64,000 nt of DNA from Aurantibacter_A sp965215845. Lineage in GTDB: Bacteria; Bacteroidota; Bacteroidia; Flavobacteriales; Flavobacteriaceae. The DNA lies in assembly GCA_965215845.1 (NCBI GenBank), contig CBDCEL010000004.1, positions 1,054,001 through 1,118,000 on the forward strand. The letters are read 5' to 3'. Below are positions 9,396 through 17,659 of this stretch, in pieces. Numbering within the stretch: the first letter of the stretch is position 1; every line of letters starts with the position of its first letter. Both the position numbers and the translations under genes were made by a program. Under the pieces are notes generated by a model. The model ran no database searches. It had not been told where the DNA came from and worked only from the letters and a program-made list of their open reading frames with translations.

Positions 9396-10025
9396 ATGAG
9401 TTTAGTTCGGCTGAAAATTAAGGGAATTTCCTATAGTCAAACCCAAAACGGGGCTTATGCCCTGATTTTGAACGAAGTCGAAGGAGACCGCAAATTGCCA
9501 ATCGTAATTGGGGCTTTTGAGGCACAATCTATTGCCATAGCCTTGGAAAAGGAAATAAAACCGCCCCGGCCCCTTACCCATGATCTTTTTAAGAATTTTT
9601 CAGACCGTTTTGATATTGTCGTCAAACAGGTGATAATACACAAATTGGTAGATGGGGTATTCTATTCGAGTATTATCTGCGAGCGTGACAAAATTGAAGA
9701 GATCATCGATGCACGAACAAGTGATGCCATCGCCTTGGCATTGCGGTTCGATGCCCCAATATTTACTTACAAGACCATACTGGACAAGGCGGGAATCTAT
9801 TTGAAGTTTTCATCTAAGGATAAGGAAAAAGAGGAAGACGATGATAGTATTTTGGTCGATGAAATTCTTCAGGAGGGTGAGACCGTGGAGATTGACCAAG
9901 GTGCTACCAGCGGCTATTCAGAATTGACCATAGACGAGCTCAATGCCGAACTTGAGAAGGCAGTTGCCAACGAAGACTACGAAAAAGCCGCCAAACTTAG
10001 GGATGAAATCTCCAAAAGAAACTAA
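9396..10025 (+). CDS. Bifunctional nuclease (BFN/DUF151) family protein with C-terminal UVR motif
   Basis: The first ~130 residues are a BFN (DUF151) domain: LPIVIGAFEAQSIAIALE, RPLTHDLFKNF and ARTSDAIALALRF are its conserved blocks. An acidic linker leads to a C-terminal UVR motif (LNAELEKAVANEDYEKAAKL), the helical hairpin found in UvrB, UvrC and some Clp proteins that mediates protein contact. BFN proteins have been reported to cut DNA or RNA in plants, and a homologue is present in many bacteria; the bacterial function is unclear. It is 13 bp upstream of the nucleoside transporter gene and probably cotranscribed with it. Confidence 0.88.
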   Translation: MSLVRLKIKGISYSQTQNGAYALILNEVEGDRKLPIVIGAFEAQSIAIALEKEIKPPRPLTHDLFKNFSDRFDIVVKQVIIHKLVDGVFYSSIICERDKIEEIIDARTSDAIALALRFDAPIFTYKTILDKAGIYLKFSSKDKEKEEDDDSILVDEILQEGETVEIDQGATSGYSELTIDELNAELEKAVANEDYEKAAKLRDEISKRN

Positions 10026-10037
10026 CCAAAAGGGATT

Positions 10038-11819
10038 ATGAAGCCTCGTTACTGGTTTTTCCTGCTTGCCTTTTTCTTACCCTTTTCGATCGTTGCCCAA
10101 GAAAACAATTTTGCTGATAGCACCTTGGTCGTATCCGATGCATTGAAAATCGAGAGTCAAAATAAGATTGATAGACCATGGCAATTGCATGAGAATGTCC
10201 TTTACGATAATTTTCGCGATAGTGCCCATACAAAAACCAAAGTGCAAAAAGGTGTCGAATTCTTATCATTGGACAAAAATGGTGAATATGAGAGTTTAAT
10301 CAATGGTGTTTTCACAGAGGGTTATTGGATAAAGAGCAACGATTTGATTCTTTTTAAGCAAAAAGTACCTTTAGCCATCGATATTTATTATCAGATAGTA
10401 CGGAGCAATGACTCGTTATTAAAACTAAAAAATGGAAACAGAATAATCACATTTATTTCGGAAGAGCATCCGAGTCACGTTGAACTTGACAACGTCAGAA
10501 GTGAGATATTACCCAATGAGGAATTTAGCCTCAAAAGTTTGATGAGGGGTGTTCTTGGTATGTTAGTTCTGATTCTAATTGCCTTCCTATGTAGTTCTAA
10601 CCGGAAGGCCATCAATTGGAAAACCGTCGGCATAGGACTATCGATTCAGGCATTAATTGCAATAGGTGTCTTAAAGGTCAAGTTCATTAAAATCGCCTTT
10701 GAAAGTATTGGCAAAGTTTTTGTCAGCATTTTAGACTACACAATTGCAGGGAGTGAGTTTTTATTTGCCGGTGTAATCGATGTGAATTCCTATGGATTCA
10801 TTTTTGCCTTTCAGGTATTGCCTACAATCATCTTCTTTTCTGCACTGACATCAGTATTGTTCTATCTAGGGATAATACAAAAAGTCGTTAAAGGGCTGGC
10901 ATGGTTGTTATCAAAGGCCTTGGGTATTTCAGGTGCCGAAAGCCTTAGCATCGCTGGAAACATCTTTTTGGGCCAGACGGAAGCCCCTCTTTTAATAAAG
11001 CCCTACCTGGAAAGAATGAACAAATCCGAAATCCTATTGGTCATGATCGGTGGAATGGCTACTGTGGCAGGGGCCGTATTGGCTGCCTATATCGGATTTC
11101 TCGGTGGTGATGATCCCATGTTAAGACTGCAATTTGCCAAACACTTGTTAGCCGCTTCGGTAATGGCCGCTCCCGGGGCAATCGTTGTTTCCAAAATCTT
11201 ATATCCGCAGACGGAAGCTGTCAACACCGATGTTAAAGTGTCTTCCGAAAAAATAGGAACCAATTTTCTCGATGCCATCGCCAAAGGTACGACCGAAGGT
11301 CTAAGGCTTGCCGTCAATGTCGGTGCCATGTTATTAGTATTCGTTGCCTTTATCGCAATGTTCAATGGCATTTTTGCATGGATCGGCGATTGGACTAACC
11401 TTAACACCTGGATTGCTGAGAACAGCATGTACGACCAACTTTCACTCGAAGCTATATTGGGGACTGTTTTTGCCCCGCTTATGTGGCTTATTGGAGTGGC
11501 CAATGAAGACATCATGTTGATGGGCCAGCTCTTGGGCATCAAGTTGGCGGCAAGCGAATTTGTCGGATATATTCAATTGGCAGAGTTAAAGGATGTGGCA
11601 AGCTCTGCACATTTCACCTATAACAAATCGGTCATCATGGCCACCTATATGCTCTGTGGATTTGCGAATTTCGCCTCGATCGGCATACAAATAGGGGGCA
11701 TTGGCTCTTTGGCACCAGGGCAACGAAAAACACTTTCTGAGTTCGGAATGCGCGCCGTTCTGGGCGGCTCTCTTGCCTCTCTACTTTCGGCGACGATTGC
11801 CGGAATGATTTTAGGATAG
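10038..11819 (+). CDS. NupC-family nucleoside transporter with N-terminal periplasmic extension
   Basis: The C-terminal ~400 residues are a concentrative nucleoside transporter: hydrophobic helices, the hallmark GNIFLGQTEAPLLIKPYL, and the late ANEDIMLMGQLLGIKLAASE block. Transport is driven by Na+ or H+. At 593 aa it is about 190 residues longer than E. coli NupC. The extra N-terminus starts with a signal-like helix ending FSIVAQ and continues as a soluble domain of about 140 residues before the first transport helix near 185, so it should face the periplasm. Its role is unknown. thyA follows, separated only by the four-helix-bundle cassette, which suggests nucleoside salvage linked to dTMP supply. 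Confidence 0.9.
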   Translation: MKPRYWFFLLAFFLPFSIVAQENNFADSTLVVSDALKIESQNKIDRPWQLHENVLYDNFRDSAHTKTKVQKGVEFLSLDKNGEYESLINGVFTEGYWIKSNDLILFKQKVPLAIDIYYQIVRSNDSLLKLKNGNRIITFISEEHPSHVELDNVRSEILPNEEFSLKSLMRGVLGMLVLILIAFLCSSNRKAINWKTVGIGLSIQALIAIGVLKVKFIKIAFESIGKVFVSILDYTIAGSEFLFAGVIDVNSYGFIFAFQVLPTIIFFSALTSVLFYLGIIQKVVKGLAWLLSKALGISGAESLSIAGNIFLGQTEAPLLIKPYLERMNKSEILLVMIGGMATVAGAVLAAYIGFLGGDDPMLRLQFAKHLLAASVMAAPGAIVVSKILYPQTEAVNTDVKVSSEKIGTNFLDAIAKGTTEGLRLAVNVGAMLLVFVAFIAMFNGIFAWIGDWTNLNTWIAENSMYDQLSLEAILGTVFAPLMWLIGVANEDIMLMGQLLGIKLAASEFVGYIQLAELKDVASSAHFTYNKSVIMATYMLCGFANFASIGIQIGGIGSLAPGQRKTLSEFGMRAVLGGSLASLLSATIAGMILG

Positions 11820-11834
11820 GTTTTTTGGGTCAAG

Positions 11835-12233
11835 GGCAAAAGGTTAAGGTCTGATTATGAGGAACTTTAGAGAGCTTGAAGTTTGGAAGGATTCAAGAAA
11901 ATTAGTCAAGGATATCTATCTTTTCACCCGACTATTACCAAGGGAAGAAAAATATGGATTGATATCTCAAATAAACCGATGCGCCATCTCGATACCTGCT
12001 AACATTGCAGAGGGGTCATCAAAATATTCCCAAAAAGACTTTGTGCGTTTTTTACAAATAAGCCTTGGCTCAGCATATGAACTTGAATCACATCTAGTCA
12101 TTTGTGGAGATTTAAATTTTATCGAACCCGACTCACTTAACCCCTTAATAAAAAACACCCAAGTTCTGCAAAAGCGAATTGCCTCGTTGATAAAATATAA
12201 TAACTCAAAGTAGTCCGCTTTTTACCTTTTGCC
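11835..12233. repeat. 10-bp inverted repeat bracketing the four-helix-bundle gene
   Basis: GGCAAAAGGT at 11835-11844 and its exact complement ACCTTTTGCC at 12224-12233 lie 12 bp before the start codon and 10 bp after the stop codon. The right copy sits in a longer run of similar TTTTACC/TTTTGCC units (about 12219-12250), so it may be a decayed tandem repeat rather than a true terminal repeat. Confidence 0.5.
11857..12213 (+). CDS. Four-helix bundle protein (23S rRNA intervening-sequence family)
   Basis: The 118-aa sequence matches the four-helix-bundle family first noted as ORFs in 23S rRNA intervening sequences. Visible signatures are FRELEVWKDSRKLVKDIY at the start, ISQINRCAISIPANIAEGSS in the middle and the helical FLQISLGSAYELESHL. 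No biochemical role is established; relatives include the Avd accessory proteins of diversity-generating retroelements. It lies between the transporter and thyA, which otherwise form a natural pair, and is framed by a short inverted repeat (11835-11844 and 12224-12233), so it looks like an inserted unit. No reverse transcriptase or rRNA gene is nearby. Confidence 0.85.
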   Translation: MRNFRELEVWKDSRKLVKDIYLFTRLLPREEKYGLISQINRCAISIPANIAEGSSKYSQKDFVRFLQISLGSAYELESHLVICGDLNFIEPDSLNPLIKNTQVLQKRIASLIKYNNSK

Positions 12234-12258
12234 TTTTACCCCTTACCTTTATAACATC

Positions 12259-13083
12259 ATGAAACAATACCACGACTTACTAAGGCACGTACTTGAACAT
12301 GGCAACCAAAAAGGGGACCGAACAGGCACCGGCACCAAAAGTGTATTCGGTTACCAAATGCGTTTCGACTTGAGCGAAGGCTTTCCTATGGTGACGACCA
12401 AAAAATTGCATTTAAAGTCCATCGTACATGAATTGCTGTGGTTTTTGAAAGGGGACACCAACGTTAATTATCTTCAAGAAAACGGCGTTCGCATTTGGAA
12501 CGAATGGGCAGACGAAAATGGAGATCTAGGTCCGATTTACGGGCATCAGTGGCGCAACTGGAACAATGACGAAATCGACCAGATAAAGGAAGTGATAAGA
12601 TCCTTAAAAAACAATCCGAACAGTCGGCGTATGCTCGTTTCGGCTTGGAACCCCAGTGTATTGCCAGATACCTCGAAATCGTTCGCTGAAAATGTAGCCA
12701 ACGGCAAGGCTGCACTACCTCCTTGCCATGCTTTTTTCCAATTTTATGTGGCCGATGGAAAATTATCATGTCAGCTCTATCAACGTAGTGCCGATATATT
12801 TCTAGGCGTTCCGTTCAACATAGCTTCTTATGCTTTGTTTACCATGATGATCGCCCAGGTTTGTGGGTATAGACCAGGCGACTTCATCCACACCTTTGGC
12901 GATGCCCATATATATGACAATCATAGGGAGCAGGTGGCATTGCAATTGAGCCGTGAACCCAGACCGCTACCAAAAATGGTATTAAATCCTGATGTTGAAA
13001 ATATCTTTGATTTCAAGTTTGAGGATTTTAGGTTGGTCGACTATAATCCACATCCGCATATAAAGGGCGTGGTGGCAGTATAA
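12259..13083 (+). CDS. thyA: Thymidylate synthase
   Basis: ThyA methylates dUMP to dTMP with methylene-tetrahydrofolate, producing dihydrofolate. The 274-aa sequence has the catalytic cysteine C156 in ALPPCHAFFQFYV, the phosphate-binding RRMLVSAWNP and YQRSADIFLGVPFNIASYA, and the FGDAHIYDNH block. A frame open from a TTG at 12229 would add ten residues encoded by repeat-like DNA, so I use the ATG at 12259, which gives the standard start MKQYHDLLRHVLEHG. The dihydrofolate it makes is recycled by folA, found 5 kb downstream on the same strand but not adjacent. Confidence 0.96.
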   Translation: MKQYHDLLRHVLEHGNQKGDRTGTGTKSVFGYQMRFDLSEGFPMVTTKKLHLKSIVHELLWFLKGDTNVNYLQENGVRIWNEWADENGDLGPIYGHQWRNWNNDEIDQIKEVIRSLKNNPNSRRMLVSAWNPSVLPDTSKSFAENVANGKAALPPCHAFFQFYVADGKLSCQLYQRSADIFLGVPFNIASYALFTMMIAQVCGYRPGDFIHTFGDAHIYDNHREQVALQLSREPRPLPKMVLNPDVENIFDFKFEDFRLVDYNPHPHIKGVVAV

Positions 13084-13149
13084 CATCGCGGTTAAACGGG
13101 TGAAAAATCCCTTATTGATTTCTTATCTTTATCCTCACAAAAGATTGCT

Positions 13150-14310
13150 ATGCTCAAAATCGATTCACTGCTCGATTTTTTTCTGGATACCCGAAGTTAT
13201 ACCGAAGCACTTTGCAAACCGCTTGAGATAGAGGATTATGTGGTACAGCCCATTGTCGATGTTTCACCACCAAAATGGCATTTGGGCCATTCGACCTGGT
13301 TCTTCGAAGAGTTTATCTTAAGACCCCATTCAAAGGGGTACAAAATCTTTGACGATGACTTTGCCTTTGTGTTCAATAGCTATTATGAGACTGTTGGGAA
13401 ACGTGTCGTTCGTTCAGATCGAGGCAACCTTTCAAGGCCTTCGGTGGCAAAGGTATATGCCTATAGAAATTACGTTACGGAAGCCATTAAAAACCTCTTC
13501 GAAAAACCCCAGGCGAAAGAACTGTTCGATTTGCTTGAAATTGGCATCCACCATGAAAAGCAACACCAAGAATTGATACTGACCGATATCAAATATATTT
13601 TGGGCAACAATCCGTTGCTTCCAAAGTATTCAAATTCGTTGGAGGAGCATCCTGTAGAAAGTCACCAAGCGGATTGGATATCGGTTGAGGAAGGCATACA
13701 CGAAATCGGCCATTCTACAGAAGATTTTTGTTACGATAATGAGCTGGGAAGGCATAAGGTGTATTTGCATTCTTATGAAATATCGAATAAGCTGGTGACC
13801 AATTCAGCTTATATGCAATTCATATCGGCCCAGGCCTATCAAGAATTCAACCTCTGGCACGCCGAAGGGTGGGATTGGGTGCAGCAAAACAAAATTACAG
13901 CCCCTCTCTATTGGCATGAAATCGACGGGGAATGGCATTATTATTCCCTAAAGGGATTGAAACCGGTCGATCCCGAGGCCCCGATAACCCATATTTCTTA
14001 TTATGAGGCCTTCGCCTTTGCACAATGGATGGGCTGCCGCCTGCCGACCGAATTTGAATGGGAAGCTGCACAGTCCTATTTTCCTTGGGGCAAGCGGTGG
14101 GAGTGGACAGAAAGTGCTTATCTCCCCTACCCGAATTACAAAAAGGCCGATGGCGCCTTGGGCGAGTACAACGGAAAATTCATGGTGAACCAAAAAGTAC
14201 TTCGTGGCGGCTCTATAGCCACCCCCACTAAACATACGAGACCAACCTACCGCAATTTTTTTCAAACCGATCTAAGGTGGCAGTACACCGGGTTAAGGTT
14301 AGCAAAATAA
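13150..14310 (+). CDS. egtB: Ergothioneine biosynthesis protein EgtB (sulfoxide synthase)
   Basis: EgtB is a non-haem iron enzyme that joins a thiol donor to trimethylhistidine (hercynine) using O2. The 386-aa protein has the N-terminal DinB-like domain with probable iron ligands H47 (in HLGHSTWFFEE) and H135/H139 (in HHEKQHQELILTDI), then a C-terminal FGE-sulfatase fold (CRLPTEFEWEAAQ, VLRGGSIATPTKHTR). It is somewhat shorter than mycobacterial EgtB. No egtC or glutamate-cysteine ligase (egtA) lies nearby, which fits the type of EgtB that uses cysteine directly, though this is inference. egtD follows 16 bp later. Confidence 0.92.
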   Translation: MLKIDSLLDFFLDTRSYTEALCKPLEIEDYVVQPIVDVSPPKWHLGHSTWFFEEFILRPHSKGYKIFDDDFAFVFNSYYETVGKRVVRSDRGNLSRPSVAKVYAYRNYVTEAIKNLFEKPQAKELFDLLEIGIHHEKQHQELILTDIKYILGNNPLLPKYSNSLEEHPVESHQADWISVEEGIHEIGHSTEDFCYDNELGRHKVYLHSYEISNKLVTNSAYMQFISAQAYQEFNLWHAEGWDWVQQNKITAPLYWHEIDGEWHYYSLKGLKPVDPEAPITHISYYEAFAFAQWMGCRLPTEFEWEAAQSYFPWGKRWEWTESAYLPYPNYKKADGALGEYNGKFMVNQKVLRGGSIATPTKHTRPTYRNFFQTDLRWQYTGLRLAK

Positions 14311-14326
14311 TTACGACAAACTCGGC

Positions 14327-15298
14327 ATGCAAAAATCCATAGAAACACTTTTTGAGACCCAATTTGAAGAAGACGTTTATAAAGGGCTTACCGATTTTCC
14401 GAAACACCTGTCATCGAAATATTTCTATGACGAAATAGGTGATAAGCTCTTTCAAGACATCATGAATATGCCCGAGTACTATTTGACGAACAGTGAACTC
14501 GAGGTTTTTGAACAATATAAAGATGCCATAATTGCACAGTTTTCGGTAGAAAAAGAAAACTTTAATCTCATCGAGTTGGGTGCCGGAGACGGTAAGAAAA
14601 CCAAAATATTATTGAGGCATTTGCTCGACAATCAAGTTTCATTCAGGTACCAACCTATCGATATAAGCCAGAACGCGCTGGATCAACTTGAAAATTCTTT
14701 GGGAGAGGAACTTCCCGTCTTAGAAGTACAAAGTTACCAAGGAACCTATTTTGAAGCCTTGGAAAAAATCAATTCACAGAACAGTGCGAGAAAGATAATC
14801 CTGTTTCTTGGGTCCAACATTGGAAACCTACTCCATCCCCAGGCCATTACCTTCTTAAAAAGTGTACAACGTCTGATGGGGGAGAACGATCTGTTTTTTG
14901 TAGGATTCGATCAAAAGAAAAACCCGTTGACTATTCTAGACGCCTATAATGACGCTACCGGAATCACGGAGGCTTTCAATAAAAATGTGTTGACACGCCT
15001 CAACAGGGAAATGGAAGCTGATTTTGACCTTGACCATTTTTTACATTGGGAAGTCTATGACCCAGAGACCGGAACGGCAAAAAGTTACCTGGTATCAAAG
15101 GTGGAACAGTCCGTTACCTTAAAGAAGTTGGATCTTAAGGTCGATTTCAAGCCTTGGGAAACCATTCATACCGAAATCTCCCAAAAGTATGACGAAGCCA
15201 CCATAAAGTGGTTGGCCGAAAAGTCTGGGCTCCAAATCGAGGCATTTTATAGCGATAAAAACGATTATTACAGAAACTATATTTTTAGAAAAGCATAA
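14327..15298 (+). CDS. egtD: L-histidine N(alpha)-methyltransferase EgtD
   Basis: EgtD trimethylates histidine to hercynine with S-adenosylmethionine, the first step of ergothioneine synthesis. The 323-aa sequence has the family's N-terminal block (HLSSKYFYDEIGDKLFQDIM, then PEYYLTNSELEVFEQY), the SAM-binding NLIELGAGDGKKTKIL near residue 80 and the FLGSNIGNLLHP block. It is the second gene of the egtB-egtD-DUF427 unit, which sits between thyA and the CBM48 gene. Confidence 0.93.
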   Translation: MQKSIETLFETQFEEDVYKGLTDFPKHLSSKYFYDEIGDKLFQDIMNMPEYYLTNSELEVFEQYKDAIIAQFSVEKENFNLIELGAGDGKKTKILLRHLLDNQVSFRYQPIDISQNALDQLENSLGEELPVLEVQSYQGTYFEALEKINSQNSARKIILFLGSNIGNLLHPQAITFLKSVQRLMGENDLFFVGFDQKKNPLTILDAYNDATGITEAFNKNVLTRLNREMEADFDLDHFLHWEVYDPETGTAKSYLVSKVEQSVTLKKLDLKVDFKPWETIHTEISQKYDEATIKWLAEKSGLQIEAFYSDKNDYYRNYIFRKA

Positions 15299-15303
15299 AT
15301 AAT

Positions 15304-15585
15304 ATGAAGGCCATTTGGAAGGATACGGTAATCGCTGAAAGTGATGATACCGTGGTAATTGAGAACAACCACTATTTTCCGGCAGATAGTATCAAAAAGA
15401 AATATTTCAAACCTAGCGACACCCATACCACCTGCCCTTGGAAAGGTGTTGCGTCATACTACACCTTGGATGTCGACGGCGAACAAAACCCAGACGCGGC
15501 TTGGTATTACCCAGAAGTCAGCGAATTGGCAAAAGGAATAAAAGACAGGGTCGCCTTTTGGAAGGGAGTTCAAGTCATAAAATAA
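15304..15585 (+). CDS. DUF427 domain-containing protein
   Basis: This 93-aa protein is a single DUF427 domain, with the conserved IENNHYFPADSIKK, STHTTCPWKG-like TTCPWKGVASYY block and DAAWYYPEVSELAKGIKDRV. DUF427 proteins are small beta-barrel-like proteins of unknown function, often near redox or methyltransferase genes. It starts 5 bp after egtD and is last in that operon, so a role in ergothioneine handling is possible but unproven. TCPWKG holds one cysteine that is conserved in the family. Confidence 0.88.
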   Translation: MKAIWKDTVIAESDDTVVIENNHYFPADSIKKKYFKPSDTHTTCPWKGVASYYTLDVDGEQNPDAAWYYPEVSELAKGIKDRVAFWKGVQVIK

Positions 15586-15587
15586 AA

Positions 15588-15615
15588 AAGCCGAAACGTA
15601 AAAACATTTCGGCTT
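15588..15615 (-). terminator. Terminator between DUF427 gene and CBM48 gene
   Basis: A 9-bp stem (AAGCCGAAA at 15588-15596, TTTCGGCTT at 15607-15615) is followed on the minus strand by a T-rich tract. It clearly serves the minus-strand CBM48 gene and may also slow transcription from the egt side. Confidence 0.75.
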
Positions 15616-15635
15616 CCAATTACTTCAAAAACTAT

Positions 15636-15935
15636 TTAAAGTTCTAAAACTGCGTTTTCGCCACCTGCGAAATCGTTCCATTGGTAACGGTCTGCCTCAG
15701 GTTCGTTCACGTAGTTTCCATCGATGATGTACTTGTATTCGAAAGTACCTTCCTTAGGAAGGTCCAACGTACCTTTGAAAGTTCCGTTTTTCAATTTTTT
15801 CAAAGAGCTGGCCTTGTTCGCTTTCCAATTGTTGAAATCACCGACCACCGCGACTTTTTTTGCTTCTTCAGCAGGAACCGTAAAGGTAACCTTGCAAACC
15901 GGCTTTGTTTTTAAGTACTGTTTTGCTACTGCCAT
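15636..15935 (-). CDS. Small CBM48 (isoamylase early-set) protein
   Basis: The 99-aa protein is essentially one glycogen-binding-like CBM48 domain: KVTFTVPAEEAKKVAVVGDF, NNWKANKASSL, LKNGTFKGTLDLP, then FEYKYIIDGNYVNEPEADRY. No catalytic domain is attached. Free-standing CBM48 proteins of this size are frequent in flavobacteria; the ligand is unknown, possibly glycogen or another alpha-glucan. It has its own promoter (15979-16010) and terminator. Confidence 0.88.
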   Translation of the reverse strand: MAVAKQYLKTKPVCKVTFTVPAEEAKKVAVVGDFNNWKANKASSLKKLKNGTFKGTLDLPKEGTFEYKYIIDGNYVNEPEADRYQWNDFAGGENAVLEL

Positions 15936-15978
15936 GATAAAATATTATTAAATTAAAAGTTGTTTTCAAATTTTGGCG

Positions 15979-16010
15979 CAAAACTAATGCATTAAAACCC
16001 TCATATACAA
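15979..16010 (-). promoter_or_regulatory. Promoter of the CBM48 gene
   Basis: On the minus strand TTG (16010-16008), a 21-nt spacer and TAGTTTTG (15986-15979), a perfect TAnnTTTG. It lies about 45 nt before the ATG. Confidence 0.6.
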
Positions 16011-16105
16011 TGAGTAATGTCATTTTTATCGATTTGATAAAAATTTGGCAACATTTAACGGGCAATCTCAAATATTGATGCCCGATTGTACGAAGCCTTA
16101 AAATA

Positions 16106-17191
16106 TTATAGTGCTGTTTTTAAAACTTTTACAATCGCCTCAATCTCATTTATGGTGTTGTAGAAATGAAAACTCAGTCGAATCCCGTTTCCGCGAAGTG
16201 AAGCTACGATCTTTTGCTCGACCAATTTATTAAAAAGTGACTCGTCTCCCTTAATATTGAAGATGGTACTATGGTCTTTGCTCTTCATAACGACTTCCTC
16301 TAGAAGTCCTAAATCGCCAAGCTCATTTTTTGCTTTGCCAGCCAGTTTTTTAAGTTTCCTTTCAATGTTTTCCTTCCCAAGTTCTTCAAAGAAGTTCAGG
16401 GAAAACATCAGACTGCCGAAATTGAGGGTATCCAAATGCCCAGGTTCGAATCTTTTGGCAAAACGAACTTCATTTTTTTTGGCCAGTTGGGCGTTCGCTG
16501 CATTGAATCCAATCGTCTTGATATCAACGCGCGCCTTCACCTTGTCTTTAAAAAGCATAAAGCCATTGCCATAACCGCTTAACAGCCATTTATAGCAACT
16601 TGCGCCCAATACATCAATGGCAGAATCCTCGAAATCGAAAATCTCAGTTCCACAAAATTGCGTGCCATCGGCAATGATCAAGAGTTCTGGGTGCTTCGCC
16701 TTTAGGTTTTTGAGGAATTCAAGGTCTATCTTAATTCCGTTTAACCACTGAACAAGGCTAAGTGCTAAAATTGAGATTCCCTCTTTTTCTATTTTCTCCG
16801 ATATTTGGTGTTCAAGGCTCCCGTCTATTTTAACAAATGAGGATTTAAATCCCCTTTTTTCAAAAGTCCAGGAGACCGAGGGATAATCATTTTCCAAAAA
16901 AAGTATTCTTTCACTATCGCCCAGTCCCTCTAGCAGCATGTTCAAGCCAAGTGAAAAATTTTGCAATAATGCAACATTATCGTATTTGCAATTAAAAAAT
17001 CGGGCAACGGCTTCACGGGTTTTGGTAATCAATTCATGTGCTCCATCCCTCATTAGACTACCGCCATTGAAAAATAATCGGTCATGCTCGGTTCGCCATT
17101 CCATTAAATCGCTATATGGCAGACCCGAAGATGCAGTATTGGCGTAAATGTAATTCTGGAGAACGGGGAATTTACTGCGGACGTCTTGCAT
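16106..17191 (-). CDS. Class V aminotransferase-fold PLP enzyme
   Basis: The 361-aa protein belongs to the aminotransferase class V / cysteine desulfurase / isopenicillin-N epimerase superfamily. The PLP-binding lysine is in ASCYKWLLSGYG, preceded by the cofactor aspartate in LLIIADGTQF, and there is the N-terminal NYIYANTASSGLP block. No active-site cysteine loop typical of SufS is visible, so it is more likely an aminotransferase- or kynureninase-like enzyme than a desulfurase. The substrate is unknown. The promoter region is shared with the divergent 2TM gene. Confidence 0.85.
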   Translation of the reverse strand: MQDVRSKFPVLQNYIYANTASSGLPYSDLMEWRTEHDRLFFNGGSLMRDGAHELITKTREAVARFFNCKYDNVALLQNFSLGLNMLLEGLGDSERILFLENDYPSVSWTFEKRGFKSSFVKIDGSLEHQISEKIEKEGISILALSLVQWLNGIKIDLEFLKNLKAKHPELLIIADGTQFCGTEIFDFEDSAIDVLGASCYKWLLSGYGNGFMLFKDKVKARVDIKTIGFNAANAQLAKKNEVRFAKRFEPGHLDTLNFGSLMFSLNFFEELGKENIERKLKKLAGKAKNELGDLGLLEEVVMKSKDHSTIFNIKGDESLFNKLVEQKIVASLRGNGIRLSFHFYNTINEIEAIVKVLKTAL

Positions 17192-17237
17192 AAAAAGGTT
17201 ATTGGGAATATGGCCTTATATACCTAAAAGGATACCT

Positions 17238-17260
17238 TATCTTTGTATTTGGCAAAGATA
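17238..17260. promoter_or_regulatory. Symmetric divergent -7 elements (inverted repeat)
   Basis: TATCTTTG (17238-17245) and its exact complement CAAAGATA (17253-17260) are 7 bp apart, so each strand carries a perfect TAnnTTTG. For the minus strand, TTG at 17286-17284 gives a 23-nt spacer; no TTG is well placed for the plus strand. Confidence 0.5.
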
Positions 17261-17269
17261 GCCATTGAC

Positions 17270-17659
17270 ATGTTCTCGAAGCACAATAAAAAATTGGAAG
17301 TGGATATCGAGCAGCACGAACTGCTCGAGAACGCCCATGCGCGAATCAAACAAAAGAAAAGGCTCTACGCGCATTTTGTCATTTTTCTTATCGGTAGTGT
17401 GTTTCTGATCTTGCTCAACAAAATACTAAAGTATGGCGAAGAATACGACTGGTTTCTGTGGGCCATCATCTTTTGGGCTTTCCTGTTCGTTATTCATGCC
17501 TTCAATGTCTTTGTAACCCAAAAATTTATGGGAAAAGATTGGGAAAGAAACCAACGGGAAAAATTGGTGGCACAACAAAAAGAGAAAATTGCCGCATTGC
17601 AAAAAGAGATAGAAACCGATTTTCCAATGTCTCAAATCAATAAAAAAAAAGACCTTTGA
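17270..17659 (+). CDS. 2TM domain-containing protein
   Basis: This small inner-membrane protein (129 aa) has two predicted membrane helices, HFVIFLIGSVFLILLNKIL and WFLWAIIFWAFLFVIHAFNV, in the arrangement of the 2TM family. The short N-terminus is charged and helical, and the C-terminal tail (from KDWERNQREK) is a coiled-coil-like charged helix. The frame is open from a TTG at 17243, but that codon lies inside the -7 element, so the ATG at 17270 is chosen. Its stop codon overlaps the folA start. Function unknown; in some Bacteroidota this domain is fused to histidine-kinase-type regulators. Confidence 0.82.
   Translation: MFSKHNKKLEVDIEQHELLENAHARIKQKKRLYAHFVIFLIGSVFLILLNKILKYGEEYDWFLWAIIFWAFLFVIHAFNVFVTQKFMGKDWERNQREKLVAQQKEKIAALQKEIETDFPMSQINKKKDL

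Noticed and set aside
12229..12258. TTG start adding ten residues to ThyA
   Set aside because: The extra residues are encoded by the TTTTACC-type repeat and have no counterpart in ThyA proteins.
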